NCBI GenBank assembly: GCA_017461235.1 | Contig: JAFTYU010000007.1 | Location: 1 to 64,000 of the forward strand | Reading direction: 5' to 3' | Origin: Clostridia bacterium | GTDB taxonomy: Bacteria; Bacillota; Clostridia; Oscillospirales; Acutalibacteraceae | Length of the DNA stretch: 64,000 bases | Shown here: in pieces, positions 8,386 to 16,460 of the stretch | Layout of the letters: each line of letters begins with the position of its first letter | Position numbering within the stretch: the stretch's first letter is position 1 | Program-made: the position numbers and the translations under genes | Notes under the pieces: model-generated | The model's database searches: none | The model's input: the letters and a program-made list of their open reading frames with translations, nothing else | What the model was told of the DNA's origin: nothing

Positions 8386-9468
8386 ATGACAAAAACCATT
8401 TTGCCTGTTTCGTTTTTTCTGGGTGCTAACAATAAAATAAAGTATTGTTCACTTTTTAACGATTTATACGATCCTTATGAAAAAGGGTGCCGCATTATAT
8501 TGAAGGGCGGTCCCGGTACGGGTAAATCTACATTGATGAAAAAAGTGGCGGAAAGGTTTGATAAAAAAGGGTGTTTTACAGAACGTGGCTTCTGCAGTGC
8601 AGATCCCAATTCTTTAGATGCGGTTTTCGTGCCGGAAGCTGACTTTTGTATATTTGACGGTACGTCGCCCCATATACTTGAACCTACATTACCGGGCGTA
8701 AGCGAGCATATAGTTGACCTTGGTGTGGCTTGGGACAGAAGTTTTCTCCGCGAACATATAAATGAAATAGGTGAACTGACAAGGTCAAATAAATTACAAC
8801 ACAAAAAGGTTGCTGAATTTATGAAGGTGGCATCACAAATTGAAACGCAAGCGGTGTTGATTTGTGCGGATTTTACCGATACGGATAAAGTTCAGCGGTA
8901 CGCAAAACGCTTGGCAAACAGGCTCATACCTTCCCAAAAAAGCAACGAAAAGGGTCAAATGAAAAAAAGGTTTTTGTCTGCGGTGAGTCCTGACGGCATT
9001 ATCGTTCAACACGATACGGTGGTTGCTCTTTCAGAAACAATAGTGTCTATAGAAGATGAGTTCAGTGCAGTTTCGCCCTATATTGCAGAATATGTGTGTA
9101 ATTACGCCGTAGAAAAGGGTTACGACGTTTACGCCTGCTATTGTCCCTTGTTCCCCGAATACAAAATTGAGCATATAATAATTCCCGAACTGAAAACGAC
9201 AGTTTTTACCCGGAACAGTTACCACTATTCCATTGACGACGGCAGTCAGAAAATCCACGCATCAAGATTCTATGATAAAGCGTCTTTTGAAAAGAACAAG
9301 GAAAAACTTGTGTTTATGAAAAAAGCCAAAAGAGAGCTTATAGACGAAGCTGTCAGAAAGCTTTCTATTGCAAAAGATATCCATGACAGGCTTGAAGACT
9401 ACTATATAAAAGCTACAGATTTTGACGTGATAAACGAAATAGGGGAGAAGATAATTAAAAGTATATAA
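8386..9468 (+). CDS. P-loop ATPase of the PRK06851 type
   Basis: A 360-residue protein with a clear Walker A, LKGGPGTGKSTLM, near residue 40. A second nucleotide-binding-like half is usual in this family but looks weaker here. No membrane segment or DNA-binding domain is seen. The start is ATG 8386, behind GAGGGG. The upstream in-frame extension would run into the rhaA promoter region. The protein resembles the conserved but uncharacterised PRK06851 ATPases of Firmicutes. The function is unknown. It stands alone between divergent and convergent neighbours. Confidence 0.6.
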   Translation: MTKTILPVSFFLGANNKIKYCSLFNDLYDPYEKGCRIILKGGPGTGKSTLMKKVAERFDKKGCFTERGFCSADPNSLDAVFVPEADFCIFDGTSPHILEPTLPGVSEHIVDLGVAWDRSFLREHINEIGELTRSNKLQHKKVAEFMKVASQIETQAVLICADFTDTDKVQRYAKRLANRLIPSQKSNEKGQMKKRFLSAVSPDGIIVQHDTVVALSETIVSIEDEFSAVSPYIAEYVCNYAVEKGYDVYACYCPLFPEYKIEHIIIPELKTTVFTRNSYHYSIDDGSQKIHASRFYDKASFEKNKEKLVFMKKAKRELIDEAVRKLSIAKDIHDRLEDYYIKATDFDVINEIGEKIIKSI

Positions 9469-9474
9469 AAAATA

Positions 9475-9512
9475 AGCTCCTTCATTCCATTGTGGAGTGA
9501 AGGAGCTTTTTA
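9475..9512. terminator. Intrinsic terminator between convergent genes
   Basis: The stem AGCTCCTTCA / TGAAGGAGCT (9475-9484 with 9498-9507) has extra pairing in the loop and is followed by TTTTT. It overlaps the 3' end of tatD and ends the ATPase gene. The A-rich left flank lets it act on the minus strand too. Confidence 0.8.
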
Positions 9513-10274
9513 AATACCAAATAAGGTTCTTGTGTTTTCTGCAGTTACATCAAGCACGGTTTGTGGGTCGATACCTTTGATTTCCGCAACTTTTTCTGCA
9601 ACATAAGGTATATAGCCTGAAAAATTTCTTTTTCCGCGCATAGGTACGGGTGCCATATACGGACAGTCCGTTTCAAGGAGTAATCTGTCAAGAGGTAAAA
9701 TCTCTGCCACTTCTACAGCTTTTCGTGCATTTTTAAAGGTAAGTGCACCACCGAGACCGATATACATACCGAGTTTAAGAACTTCTTTTGCCGTTTCGGC
9801 ACTTCCCGAGAAGCAATGGAGTACGCCCTTGGGTTTGTGTTTTTTTAATATTTCCAGAGTGTCTTCATGGGCTTCGCGGTCATGAATGATTACGGGCAGG
9901 TTCAGTTCCTTTGCAAGGCATAACTGTTCTTCAAAGACCTTTTTCTGAAGTTCCTTATTGTCTTTACGCCAATAATAATCAAGACCTATTTCACCTACTG
10001 CCACGCATTTTTGATTTTGAAGCATTTTACGGAGTGTTTGAATATATTTTTCGGGTAAATCATCAACCTCTTCCGGGTGAACGCCGCAGGCGGCATATAT
10101 GAAAGGATATTCCTTTGCGAGTTCAACTGAAAAAACAGAGCTCTCAATATCCGCGCCGCAGTTTATAACGCCACAAATGCCCGACTCTGTCAGGGAGTCG
10201 AGCATAATTTTGCGGTCATCGTCAAATGCTTTGTCTGTATAATGGGCGTGTGAATCAAATATATTACTGTACAT
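9510..10274 (-). CDS. tatD: TatD-family metal-dependent DNase
   Basis: A 254-residue amidohydrolase-fold nuclease. The metal ligands are visible: FDSHAHYTD at the N-terminus, a Glu in VGEIGLDYYW, histidines in VIIHDREAHEDT and GVLHCFSGS, and Asp in LLLETDCPYMAPVP. It lies 1 bp downstream of metG on the same strand. The metG-tatD order is common in Firmicutes. It is probably a cytoplasmic 3'-5' exonuclease of DNA repair or quality control. Confidence 0.9.
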   Translation of the reverse strand: MYSNIFDSHAHYTDKAFDDDRKIMLDSLTESGICGVINCGADIESSVFSVELAKEYPFIYAACGVHPEEVDDLPEKYIQTLRKMLQNQKCVAVGEIGLDYYWRKDNKELQKKVFEEQLCLAKELNLPVIIHDREAHEDTLEILKKHKPKGVLHCFSGSAETAKEVLKLGMYIGLGGALTFKNARKAVEVAEILPLDRLLLETDCPYMAPVPMRGKRNFSGYIPYVAEKVAEIKGIDPQTVLDVTAENTRTLFGI

Positions 10275-10275
10275 A

Positions 10276-12204
10276 TCAGCTTAATTGTGTACCTGCAGGG
10301 ATGCCGTCAACGAAAGCAACCTTAACATCGTCTTCAGTAATCTCACCTGCAAGAATCATACCGTGGCTTTCGACACCGCAGAGCGTACGGGGAGCAAGGT
10401 TGGCTACAACAATAACCTTTTTGCCGATAAGGTCCTCCGGACTGTACCATTTAGCAATACCGGAAGCAACTGTTCTTGGTGTTTTTGTGCCGTCATTGAG
10501 TGTTAATTCAAGAAGCTTCTTTGCGCGTTTAATAGGCTTGCAGTCAACAACCTCACATACCCGAAGTTCAACTTTTGCAAAATCATCATAAACAATTTCA
10601 GCAAGACCTTCGATTTCAGGTTCTTCATCTTCTTCTGCAGGAAGTGAAGCTGCAATTTCCTCAAGAGTCTTTTCAACGTCAAGACGTGAGAAAAGGGGAG
10701 TGGCAGTACCTACACTGTCGCCTGCTTTGATAGCACCGAACTCTGCAAGAGAATCAAGAGTATCAATATTTGTGCCGATTTGTTCAAGGATTTTGTCGCC
10801 GGTTTCGGGCATAAAGGGTTTAAGAAGAACTGCAATATAGCGGATACCTTCAATAAGGTTATAGAGAACTGTACCGAGTCTTTCTTTCTTTTCTTCATCC
10901 TTTGCAAGTGCCCAGGGCATAGTTTCGTCGATATATTTGTTGCAACGTTTTGCAAGCTCAAAGATTTTGCTGAGAGCATCGCTTACCTTGTAGGTATCAA
11001 GAAGCTTTGTGACTTCGGGAAGGGTGTTGAGTGCAAGCTCTTTGAGCTCGTTATCGATTTCTTCCGTAGCTGTAGGAGCCTGAATAACACCGCCGAAATA
11101 CTTGTTGTTCATAGCAACGGTACGGTTAACAAGGTTTCCGAGAGTGTTGGCAAGATCTGAGTTGAAGCGCTCAATGATTGTTTCGTAAGTTATTGTGCCG
11201 TCCTGTGCGTGAGGCATCTCTGAAAGAAGGTAATAACGCACCGCATCAACGCCAAAACGGTCGCAAAGGTCATCGGCATAAATAACGTTGCCGCGGGATT
11301 TACTCATTTTGTCGTTACCGGAAAGGAGCCACGGATGGCCGAAAACCTGTTTGGGAAGGGGCTCACCAAGAGCCATCAACATAATGGGCCAGTAAATAGT
11401 GTGGAAACGAAGAATATCCTTGCCGATAACGTGAACATTGGCAGGCCAATATTTTTTATACATTTCTGAATTGTTTTCAGGGTCATAGCCAAGACCTGTT
11501 ATATAGTTAAGAAGGGCATCAACCCATACATATATAACGTGCTTTTCATCACCGGGGAAAGGAATACCCCATTTGAATGTTGAACGGGAAATGCAGAGAT
11601 CCTGAAGACCGGGCTTGATGAAGTTGTTAATCATCTCTTTTTTTCGGCTTTCGGGATAAATGAAGTTGGGGTTGCTTTCTATATATTCTTCAAGCTGTTT
11701 CTGGTATTTGCTCATTTTGAAGAAATATGCTTCTTCTTTTTCTTTACGTACTTCTCTGCCACAGTCGGGACATTTGCCGTCTGCGAGCTGTGAATCTGTG
11801 AAAAAGCTTTCACAGGGAACACAATACCAACCTTCGTATTCGCTCTTATAAACGTCGCCCTTATCGATAAGCTTTTTGAAAATTTTCTGTACGCTTTCTT
11901 CGTGTTCCTTATCGGTTGTTCGTATAAATTTATCATAAGTTGTATTAAGGCAATCGCAGATGGCTTTGATTTCACCCGCAACCTTGTCAACATATTCTTT
12001 AGGCGATACACCTGCCGCTGCGGCATATTCCTCAATTTTCTGACCGTGTTCGTCAGTGCCTGTCTGGAAGAAAACGTCATAGCCTTGCATTCGTTTAAAC
12101 CTTGCCAGAGCATCGGAGAGAACTATCTCGTAAGAATTACCGATGTGGGGTTTGCGCGAAGTGTACGCAATTGCAGTTGTAATGTAATAAGGCTGTTTGC
12201 TCAT
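10276..12204 (-). CDS. metG: Methionyl-tRNA synthetase
   Basis: A class I synthetase of 642 residues. HIGN at residues 20-23 is the HIGH motif. A zinc knuckle CVPC...CPDC sits in the connective region, and KMSKSRGN lies near residue 300. A C-terminal EMAP/Trbp111-type tRNA-binding domain occupies the last 110 residues or so (FAKVELRVCEV onward). The start ATG 12204 follows AAGGAG with good spacing. It has its own promoter (12276-12304) and a short leader with one strong hairpin. It is cotranscribed with tatD. Confidence 0.96.
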   Translation of the reverse strand: MSKQPYYITTAIAYTSRKPHIGNSYEIVLSDALARFKRMQGYDVFFQTGTDEHGQKIEEYAAAAGVSPKEYVDKVAGEIKAICDCLNTTYDKFIRTTDKEHEESVQKIFKKLIDKGDVYKSEYEGWYCVPCESFFTDSQLADGKCPDCGREVRKEKEEAYFFKMSKYQKQLEEYIESNPNFIYPESRKKEMINNFIKPGLQDLCISRSTFKWGIPFPGDEKHVIYVWVDALLNYITGLGYDPENNSEMYKKYWPANVHVIGKDILRFHTIYWPIMLMALGEPLPKQVFGHPWLLSGNDKMSKSRGNVIYADDLCDRFGVDAVRYYLLSEMPHAQDGTITYETIIERFNSDLANTLGNLVNRTVAMNNKYFGGVIQAPTATEEIDNELKELALNTLPEVTKLLDTYKVSDALSKIFELAKRCNKYIDETMPWALAKDEEKKERLGTVLYNLIEGIRYIAVLLKPFMPETGDKILEQIGTNIDTLDSLAEFGAIKAGDSVGTATPLFSRLDVEKTLEEIAASLPAEEDEEPEIEGLAEIVYDDFAKVELRVCEVVDCKPIKRAKKLLELTLNDGTKTPRTVASGIAKWYSPEDLIGKKVIVVANLAPRTLCGVESHGMILAGEITEDDVKVAFVDGIPAGTQLS

Positions 12205-12236
12205 TTTCTTATCTCCTTAGTTTTATTATGTGGATT

Positions 12237-12262
12237 ACCACCTCTCGGATGGGAGAGGTGGT
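12237..12262 (-). promoter_or_regulatory. Hairpin in the metG leader
   Basis: A perfect 10-bp stem (12237-12246 with 12253-12262, loop of 6) lies between the metG promoter and its ribosome binding site. There is no T run after it on the minus strand, so it does not look like a normal terminator. It could be an mRNA-stabilising or regulatory stem. Confidence 0.55.
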
Positions 12263-12275
12263 TTATGGTTATTGT

Positions 12276-12304
12276 ATTATAGTATTATTCGCTCTTTAAG
12301 TCAA
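12276..12304 (-). promoter_or_regulatory. Sigma-A promoter of metG
   Basis: On the minus strand, TTGACT (12299-12304), a 17-bp spacer and TATAAT (12276-12281). The -35 box lies inside the last codons of the upstream GH2 gene, so metG can be transcribed separately from it. Confidence 0.7.
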
Positions 12305-14645
12305 GTTTAACCTTGCCTAAACCTTTAGCGTCAATGGTGACTGCAATGTCACTTTTTTCGCCGTTGGTTCTTATCCAGAAAGCTCTGTCGCCGCCAATCA
12401 AGGGGAATTCCGAAGGTCCTATGATTTTAGCCGCACCTTTAACGGTTACTTTAACAGCACTGTCTGCAAAAGGCACGCGATTGCCGTTCTGGTCTTTTGC
12501 TACGATTTCAATTCTTGTAGCATCGTATGTGTTACCTTCACGAAGGACATAGGAATCTGCTTTAACATCAATATGAAGGTCGGTTACGGCAGTTCTCGTA
12601 ACTGTTGCAACACATTTGCCGTCAATATATCCTTCAAAAGCGTAGGTTATCTGTTCATTACCCCAGCCGCCGATATATTTTGTGACAATATCAAACATTG
12701 TGTTAAAGGGTATTTTGCCTACAACCATAGCCGCGCCTGCCTTCAGGAATTTTGAAGGTGGTAGCTTCCATTGCTTGGTCTGTGCGGCAACAAGGGTATC
12801 TGTAAGGAGTGCCGCAGCTTTAGGATCAAGACCGTCATCAACCGTGAGAGCATCACCGATAAAGTCAGCGGCTATCATAGGCGGATGCGGAAGATTCTTG
12901 AATTTTGAACTGTCGGGATAGATTGTGCTTGTGTATTTTCCGTTTTTGTAAAGCTTAACGTAATCACAGTTTGTGAAAACCCATACGTCACCTATTGTTC
13001 CGCCGGGATGCTCACCGATATCCATTGCAGATGACACTTCAAGGAAGGGTTTATCATCCTGTTGTGAACGGTAAATAGCAGCACCTAATTTAGGTACACG
13101 GAACATATCCGTTACACCGTGATAACAGATTCTGTCACCGCTACCGAAGTCCTTGTGGGTGTTATAGTCAGCCATACACCAACCGATAGCACCGCTTGTA
13201 CGGGGATTACCGTAAGCGGAGTTAAGAACTCTTGTGTGTCTTAATGCGTGTTCTGCGCGGACACCTTCTTTATCAAAGCTCTTTGTAGGGAACATATGGC
13301 CGTTATGCTCCGTTACAAGGTAGGGTGCTTTAAGTGATTTTGTAACAAGGGCAGGGGGAAGGAGCTTGATTGCACCACCTGAATGTATAAAGTCATTCAT
13401 TGTATAAACATCTTCAAGAAGATGGCTGAAGGGCATATTTCTGACACCGCCGGTCTGACGGGTGTTGTCAAGCTCTCTTGCAACGCGGTTAGTTTCTGCA
13501 TAGAATTCGTCACAGTCAAGTCCTTCATTTACGCGGACACCCCAAAGGATAACACAAGGATGGTTTCTGTCACGAAGAACCATTCTGCGTACGTTGTCAA
13601 GACAAATATCGCGCCATTCACCTTCACCAAGATATTGCCAGGAGGGCATTTCGGTGAATACCAACAGACCGATTTCATCACAACGGTCAAGGAAATGAAT
13701 GCTATCAGGATAATGAGAAGTTCTGACAAGGTTTAAGCCCAATTCATATTTCAAAAGGTCCGCGTCGGCTTTCTGTACGTTTTCGGGCATAGCATAGCCT
13801 ACGTAGGGATAGCTCTGGTGACGATTAAGACCCCTGATTTTAATCTTTTTGCCGTTAAGATAGAATCCGTCCTGCATAAAACGGCACTCTCTGAAACCGA
13901 AACGCACGGCGATTTCGTCACAGTCATTAAGCTTAATATATATAGTATAGAGATGTGGATTATCAATATCCCATAATTCAACGTCGCAAACAGCCCATTT
14001 TGCGTTAATTACGCGGCCGTTGAATTCGGTGGATCTTTCACCGATTTTATTTTCACCGTCAAAGAGAGAAAAGGTAAGTGTACCCGAAGTGTTTTCGGAA
14101 AGGGTAACGTCAATATCGAGCACCTTTTTTGGTTGCATAACATTGAGAGTTCTGACAAAGGCATTGTCGATATATATTTCGCTTACTTCTTCAATCCATA
14201 CTTCGCGGTAAATACCGCCGTAAACAAGGTAGTCAACAACATTTCCGAAAGGCGGAATTTCATTTCGCTCTGTTGAATCAAGTTCAACCACAAGCACGTT
14301 GCCTTTTGCTTTTATATCATCTGTAATATCAAAACTGAAGCGGTTGTATGCGCCCTTGTATTCACCGATGAATTTGTCATTAAGATAAACCTTTGAATAA
14401 ACAGCAGCACCTTCAAAATGAAGAATATAGCGGTTGCCTTTTGTCTTTTTTAAATCAAAAGTCTTTCTGTAACAGCTTACGAACTGATATGATTTTTCAT
14501 CAAAATAATTTAAAGGTAACTCTTTGTTACAATGGGGGATGTCGACAATTTCAAATTTACTGTCGTCATAATCCTTTTTTACCATTTCGTCTGAAAATAC
14601 GGGAGAGTATTTCCAACCGAAGTTAAGAGCATGCGAAGTTCTCAT
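12285..14645 (-). CDS. Glycoside hydrolase family 2 protein
   Basis: A 786-residue GH2 enzyme with an N-terminal jelly-roll, Ig-like domain, TIM barrel and a long beta-rich C-terminal region. The barrel shows LNRHQSYPYVGYAMP, the LVRTSHYPD loop, the acid/base region VILWGVRVNE and a likely nucleophile in LVTEHNGHM. It has no signal peptide, so it should act inside the cell on an imported glycoside. GH2 includes beta-galactosidases, glucuronidases and arabinosidases, and the substrate cannot be set from sequence alone. The start ATG 14645 follows AAGGGTGG. It is clearly different from the larger GH2 enzyme at 20860. Confidence 0.85.
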   Translation of the reverse strand: MRTSHALNFGWKYSPVFSDEMVKKDYDDSKFEIVDIPHCNKELPLNYFDEKSYQFVSCYRKTFDLKKTKGNRYILHFEGAAVYSKVYLNDKFIGEYKGAYNRFSFDITDDIKAKGNVLVVELDSTERNEIPPFGNVVDYLVYGGIYREVWIEEVSEIYIDNAFVRTLNVMQPKKVLDIDVTLSENTSGTLTFSLFDGENKIGERSTEFNGRVINAKWAVCDVELWDIDNPHLYTIYIKLNDCDEIAVRFGFRECRFMQDGFYLNGKKIKIRGLNRHQSYPYVGYAMPENVQKADADLLKYELGLNLVRTSHYPDSIHFLDRCDEIGLLVFTEMPSWQYLGEGEWRDICLDNVRRMVLRDRNHPCVILWGVRVNEGLDCDEFYAETNRVARELDNTRQTGGVRNMPFSHLLEDVYTMNDFIHSGGAIKLLPPALVTKSLKAPYLVTEHNGHMFPTKSFDKEGVRAEHALRHTRVLNSAYGNPRTSGAIGWCMADYNTHKDFGSGDRICYHGVTDMFRVPKLGAAIYRSQQDDKPFLEVSSAMDIGEHPGGTIGDVWVFTNCDYVKLYKNGKYTSTIYPDSSKFKNLPHPPMIAADFIGDALTVDDGLDPKAAALLTDTLVAAQTKQWKLPPSKFLKAGAAMVVGKIPFNTMFDIVTKYIGGWGNEQITYAFEGYIDGKCVATVTRTAVTDLHIDVKADSYVLREGNTYDATRIEIVAKDQNGNRVPFADSAVKVTVKGAAKIIGPSEFPLIGGDRAFWIRTNGEKSDIAVTIDAKGLGKVKLDLKSE

Positions 14646-14679
14646 TGTACCACCCTTTTCAATTTAATCGTACGTCTAT

Positions 14680-14708
14680 ATTTTATACTATTATATATTG
14701 TATGTCAA
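14680..14708 (-). promoter_or_regulatory. Sigma-A promoter of the GH2 gene
   Basis: On the minus strand, TTGACA (14703-14708), a 17-bp spacer and TAAAAT (14680-14685). It starts inside the 3' end of cca and gives the GH2 gene its own transcript. Confidence 0.6.
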
Positions 14709-16007
14709 TAAATGGCTTTTTTTGTTTTCGGTTTTGCCTTCAATAACTGCATCTAAAAGTTCATCAAGTCGAGCTCCTATTTTTTCACCTGAGAAGCCCT
14801 GTTTTACAAGCTCATTTCCGCTTATGTCCAGTTGTGCAATTGTGCAGCATTCGTTGTTTTTCTCTATTTCGTCAAGCCAGGCGAGAGTTTGTGAGGTGCC
14901 TTTGCTTATATCTCTGTATTTTTTGCTCAATGCACCTCTGTCACTCTTTTTGATTATCAGTAAAGTTCGGATATCGTCGGGAGTTTTGTTCTTTAAGTGG
15001 TGTTTTAACTGAATTTTTGTTTCAGGCGGTTCAAAATCGTGGTTGGAAACAAGAAAAGTGACCCTGTTTATTGTCTTTTTATCAAATTTAAGGCGTGTCA
15101 GTATTTCTTTCGCCATTTCACCACCTATAGAAGCGTGATTTTTAAAGGTGCTGTCACCCTTTTCATTCAGTTTGTGTGTAGGCACTTTGCCTAAATCGTG
15201 CAAAAACATAGTAAGTCGAAGGATTCTGTCGTCAGGGATAGTATCTACCGTGTGGCATATGTGTTCCCATACGTCGTAAGCGTGTTTTTCACCGTATTGT
15301 CTGAAATTCAACGCAGGCTCTATTTCAGGTATAAATACGCATAAAACGTCAGAATACTCCATAAGAACCTTGAAGGCATTTTTGCCGCAGATGAGTTTAG
15401 TGAGCTCAACATTTATTCTTTCTGCGGATATATTTTTCAGAAGGTTTTTGTTGCGGTGTATTGAAAGAGAGGTTTCAGGGTCAATTTCAAAACCGAGAAC
15501 TGCGGCAAAACGTAACGCTCGTAATATACGCAAGCCGTCTTCGTTGAATCTTTTGTCGGGATCACCCACTGTTTTTATTATACTATTATATATATCGTTT
15601 TGTCCGCCGTATAAATCAATGATACCTGTGGATGAATTGTAGGCGAGAGCATTCACCGTAAAATCCCTGCGTGCAAGGTCGTTTTTTAAATCAGGAGTAA
15701 AAAGCACGTTTTTGGGATGTCGGTTGTCCTCGTAATCACCGTCGATGCGGAAGGTTGTGACTTCAAAGGGCTTATGGTTAATAATAACCGTCAACGTACC
15801 ATGCTTTAAACCTGTGTCAACGGTTTTGAAGTTTTTAAAAAGCTCCTGTGTTTCGGTTGGCACGGCAGAAGTGGTGATGTCCCAGTCACACGGAGATATA
15901 CCCATTACACTGTCACGCACGGCTCCGCCAACGCAGAAAGCTTCGTGCCCTGCGCTCTCAAGAGTATTGATAATTGTTACAACTTCATCAGGTAATTTGA
16001 TTTCCAT
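14691..16007 (-). CDS. cca: CCA tRNA nucleotidyltransferase with HD domain
   Basis: A 438-residue class II nucleotidyltransferase that adds or repairs the CCA end of tRNAs. The N-terminal head has FCVGGAVRDSVMG, followed by the metal-binding DWDI and the RRDFTVNAL motif. RILRALRFAAVLGFEID follows in the neck. An HD domain (FLHDLGKVPTHKL) and a tail complete it, as in many Clostridia. The start ATG 16007 is behind GGAG. Its promoter at 16037-16065 fires away from the YabE-like gene. Confidence 0.93.
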   Translation of the reverse strand: MEIKLPDEVVTIINTLESAGHEAFCVGGAVRDSVMGISPCDWDITTSAVPTETQELFKNFKTVDTGLKHGTLTVIINHKPFEVTTFRIDGDYEDNRHPKNVLFTPDLKNDLARRDFTVNALAYNSSTGIIDLYGGQNDIYNSIIKTVGDPDKRFNEDGLRILRALRFAAVLGFEIDPETSLSIHRNKNLLKNISAERINVELTKLICGKNAFKVLMEYSDVLCVFIPEIEPALNFRQYGEKHAYDVWEHICHTVDTIPDDRILRLTMFLHDLGKVPTHKLNEKGDSTFKNHASIGGEMAKEILTRLKFDKKTINRVTFLVSNHDFEPPETKIQLKHHLKNKTPDDIRTLLIIKKSDRGALSKKYRDISKGTSQTLAWLDEIEKNNECCTIAQLDISGNELVKQGFSGEKIGARLDELLDAVIEGKTENKKSHLLTYNI

Positions 16008-16036
16008 TTTTTAACTCCGCTTTTTATTTCACCTTT

Positions 16037-16065
16037 ATTATGGCTTTTTTTAACGTTTGTGTCAA
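16037..16065 (-). promoter_or_regulatory. Sigma-A promoter of cca
   Basis: On the minus strand, TTGACA (16060-16065), a 17-bp spacer and CATAAT (16037-16042), about 30 bp before the start codon. Confidence 0.7.
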
Positions 16066-16102
16066 TAAATAATTACAATTTGCAAGAATAAGGCTTGTTT
16101 TA

Positions 16103-16143
16103 TGTCAAAAATGTTACAGTTTGTAATTTTTGCATTTTTGACA
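16103..16143. promoter_or_regulatory. Large inverted repeat in the cca / YabE-like intergenic region
   Basis: Arms TGTCAAAAATG (16103-16113) and CATTTTTGACA (16133-16143) are perfect 11-bp complements, with a nested 5-bp palindrome TTACA/TGTAA between them. It lies upstream of both divergent promoters and so outside both transcripts. A DNA-level operator is more likely than an RNA hairpin. The rest of 16066-16260 is AT-rich with no gene seen. Confidence 0.5.
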
Positions 16144-16260
16144 AAAGAAGGGGTAAATGAATTGTGGCAACTTCTTGAATAACTACAAAATATGGGGTTA
16201 AAAGTCTTTTTCTGTTCAAAACCTTTGTTAAAAATGAACAAAAAGTGTTTTTTATTTTAT

Positions 16261-16288
16261 TTGACTTTTAAAATAAGTTGTGTATAAT
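16261..16288 (+). promoter_or_regulatory. Strong promoter of the YabE-like gene
   Basis: TTGACT (16261-16266), a 16-bp spacer and TATAAT (16283-16288). Transcription would start near 16295 and give a 5' leader of about 165 nt. Confidence 0.75.
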
Positions 16289-16302
16289 ACCTTTTGCCAT
16301 AG

Positions 16303-16424
16303 GATAACTGCGGCATTTTTGCCGACAGTATTGTACCGAACCGAGGCAATTCGGTACGCTATTGTTGACAAAACTGCCTACAACGGCAGCTTTTTGAATC
16401 CCTATATAAAGGAGTAGGGGTGTC
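16303..16424 (+). promoter_or_regulatory. Structured 5' leader of the YabE-like gene
   Basis: Several stems are visible in order. First is CTGCGGCA / TGCCGACAG near 16307-16327. Second is GTACCGAA / TTCGGTAC (16333-16340 with 16350-16357). Third is CTGCC / GGCAG near 16374-16389. Fourth is CCCTA / TAGGG near 16400-16419. The ribosome binding site AAGGAG is at 16446-16451. Such a dense set of stems suggests a regulatory RNA. Genes of this wall-protein type are often under c-di-AMP (ydaO) riboswitches, but the conserved ydaO sequence blocks were not recognised here, so no class is assigned. Confidence 0.45.
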
Positions 16425-16460
16425 AATTCGGAAAGTTGCTTGTCTAAGGAGATTTATACC

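Noticed and set aside
10780-11160. A + strand ORF of 126 codons inside metG
   Set aside because: Antisense shadow of metG without initiation signals.
12205-12284. T-box leader for metG
   Set aside because: Only about 80 bp separate the genes, with no stem I, specifier or terminator with T run.
16295-16460. ydaO (c-di-AMP) riboswitch
   Set aside because: Gene type fits, but the conserved blocks such as GGGGAACC and the GCGAATC-type segment were not found, so it is kept as an unassigned leader.
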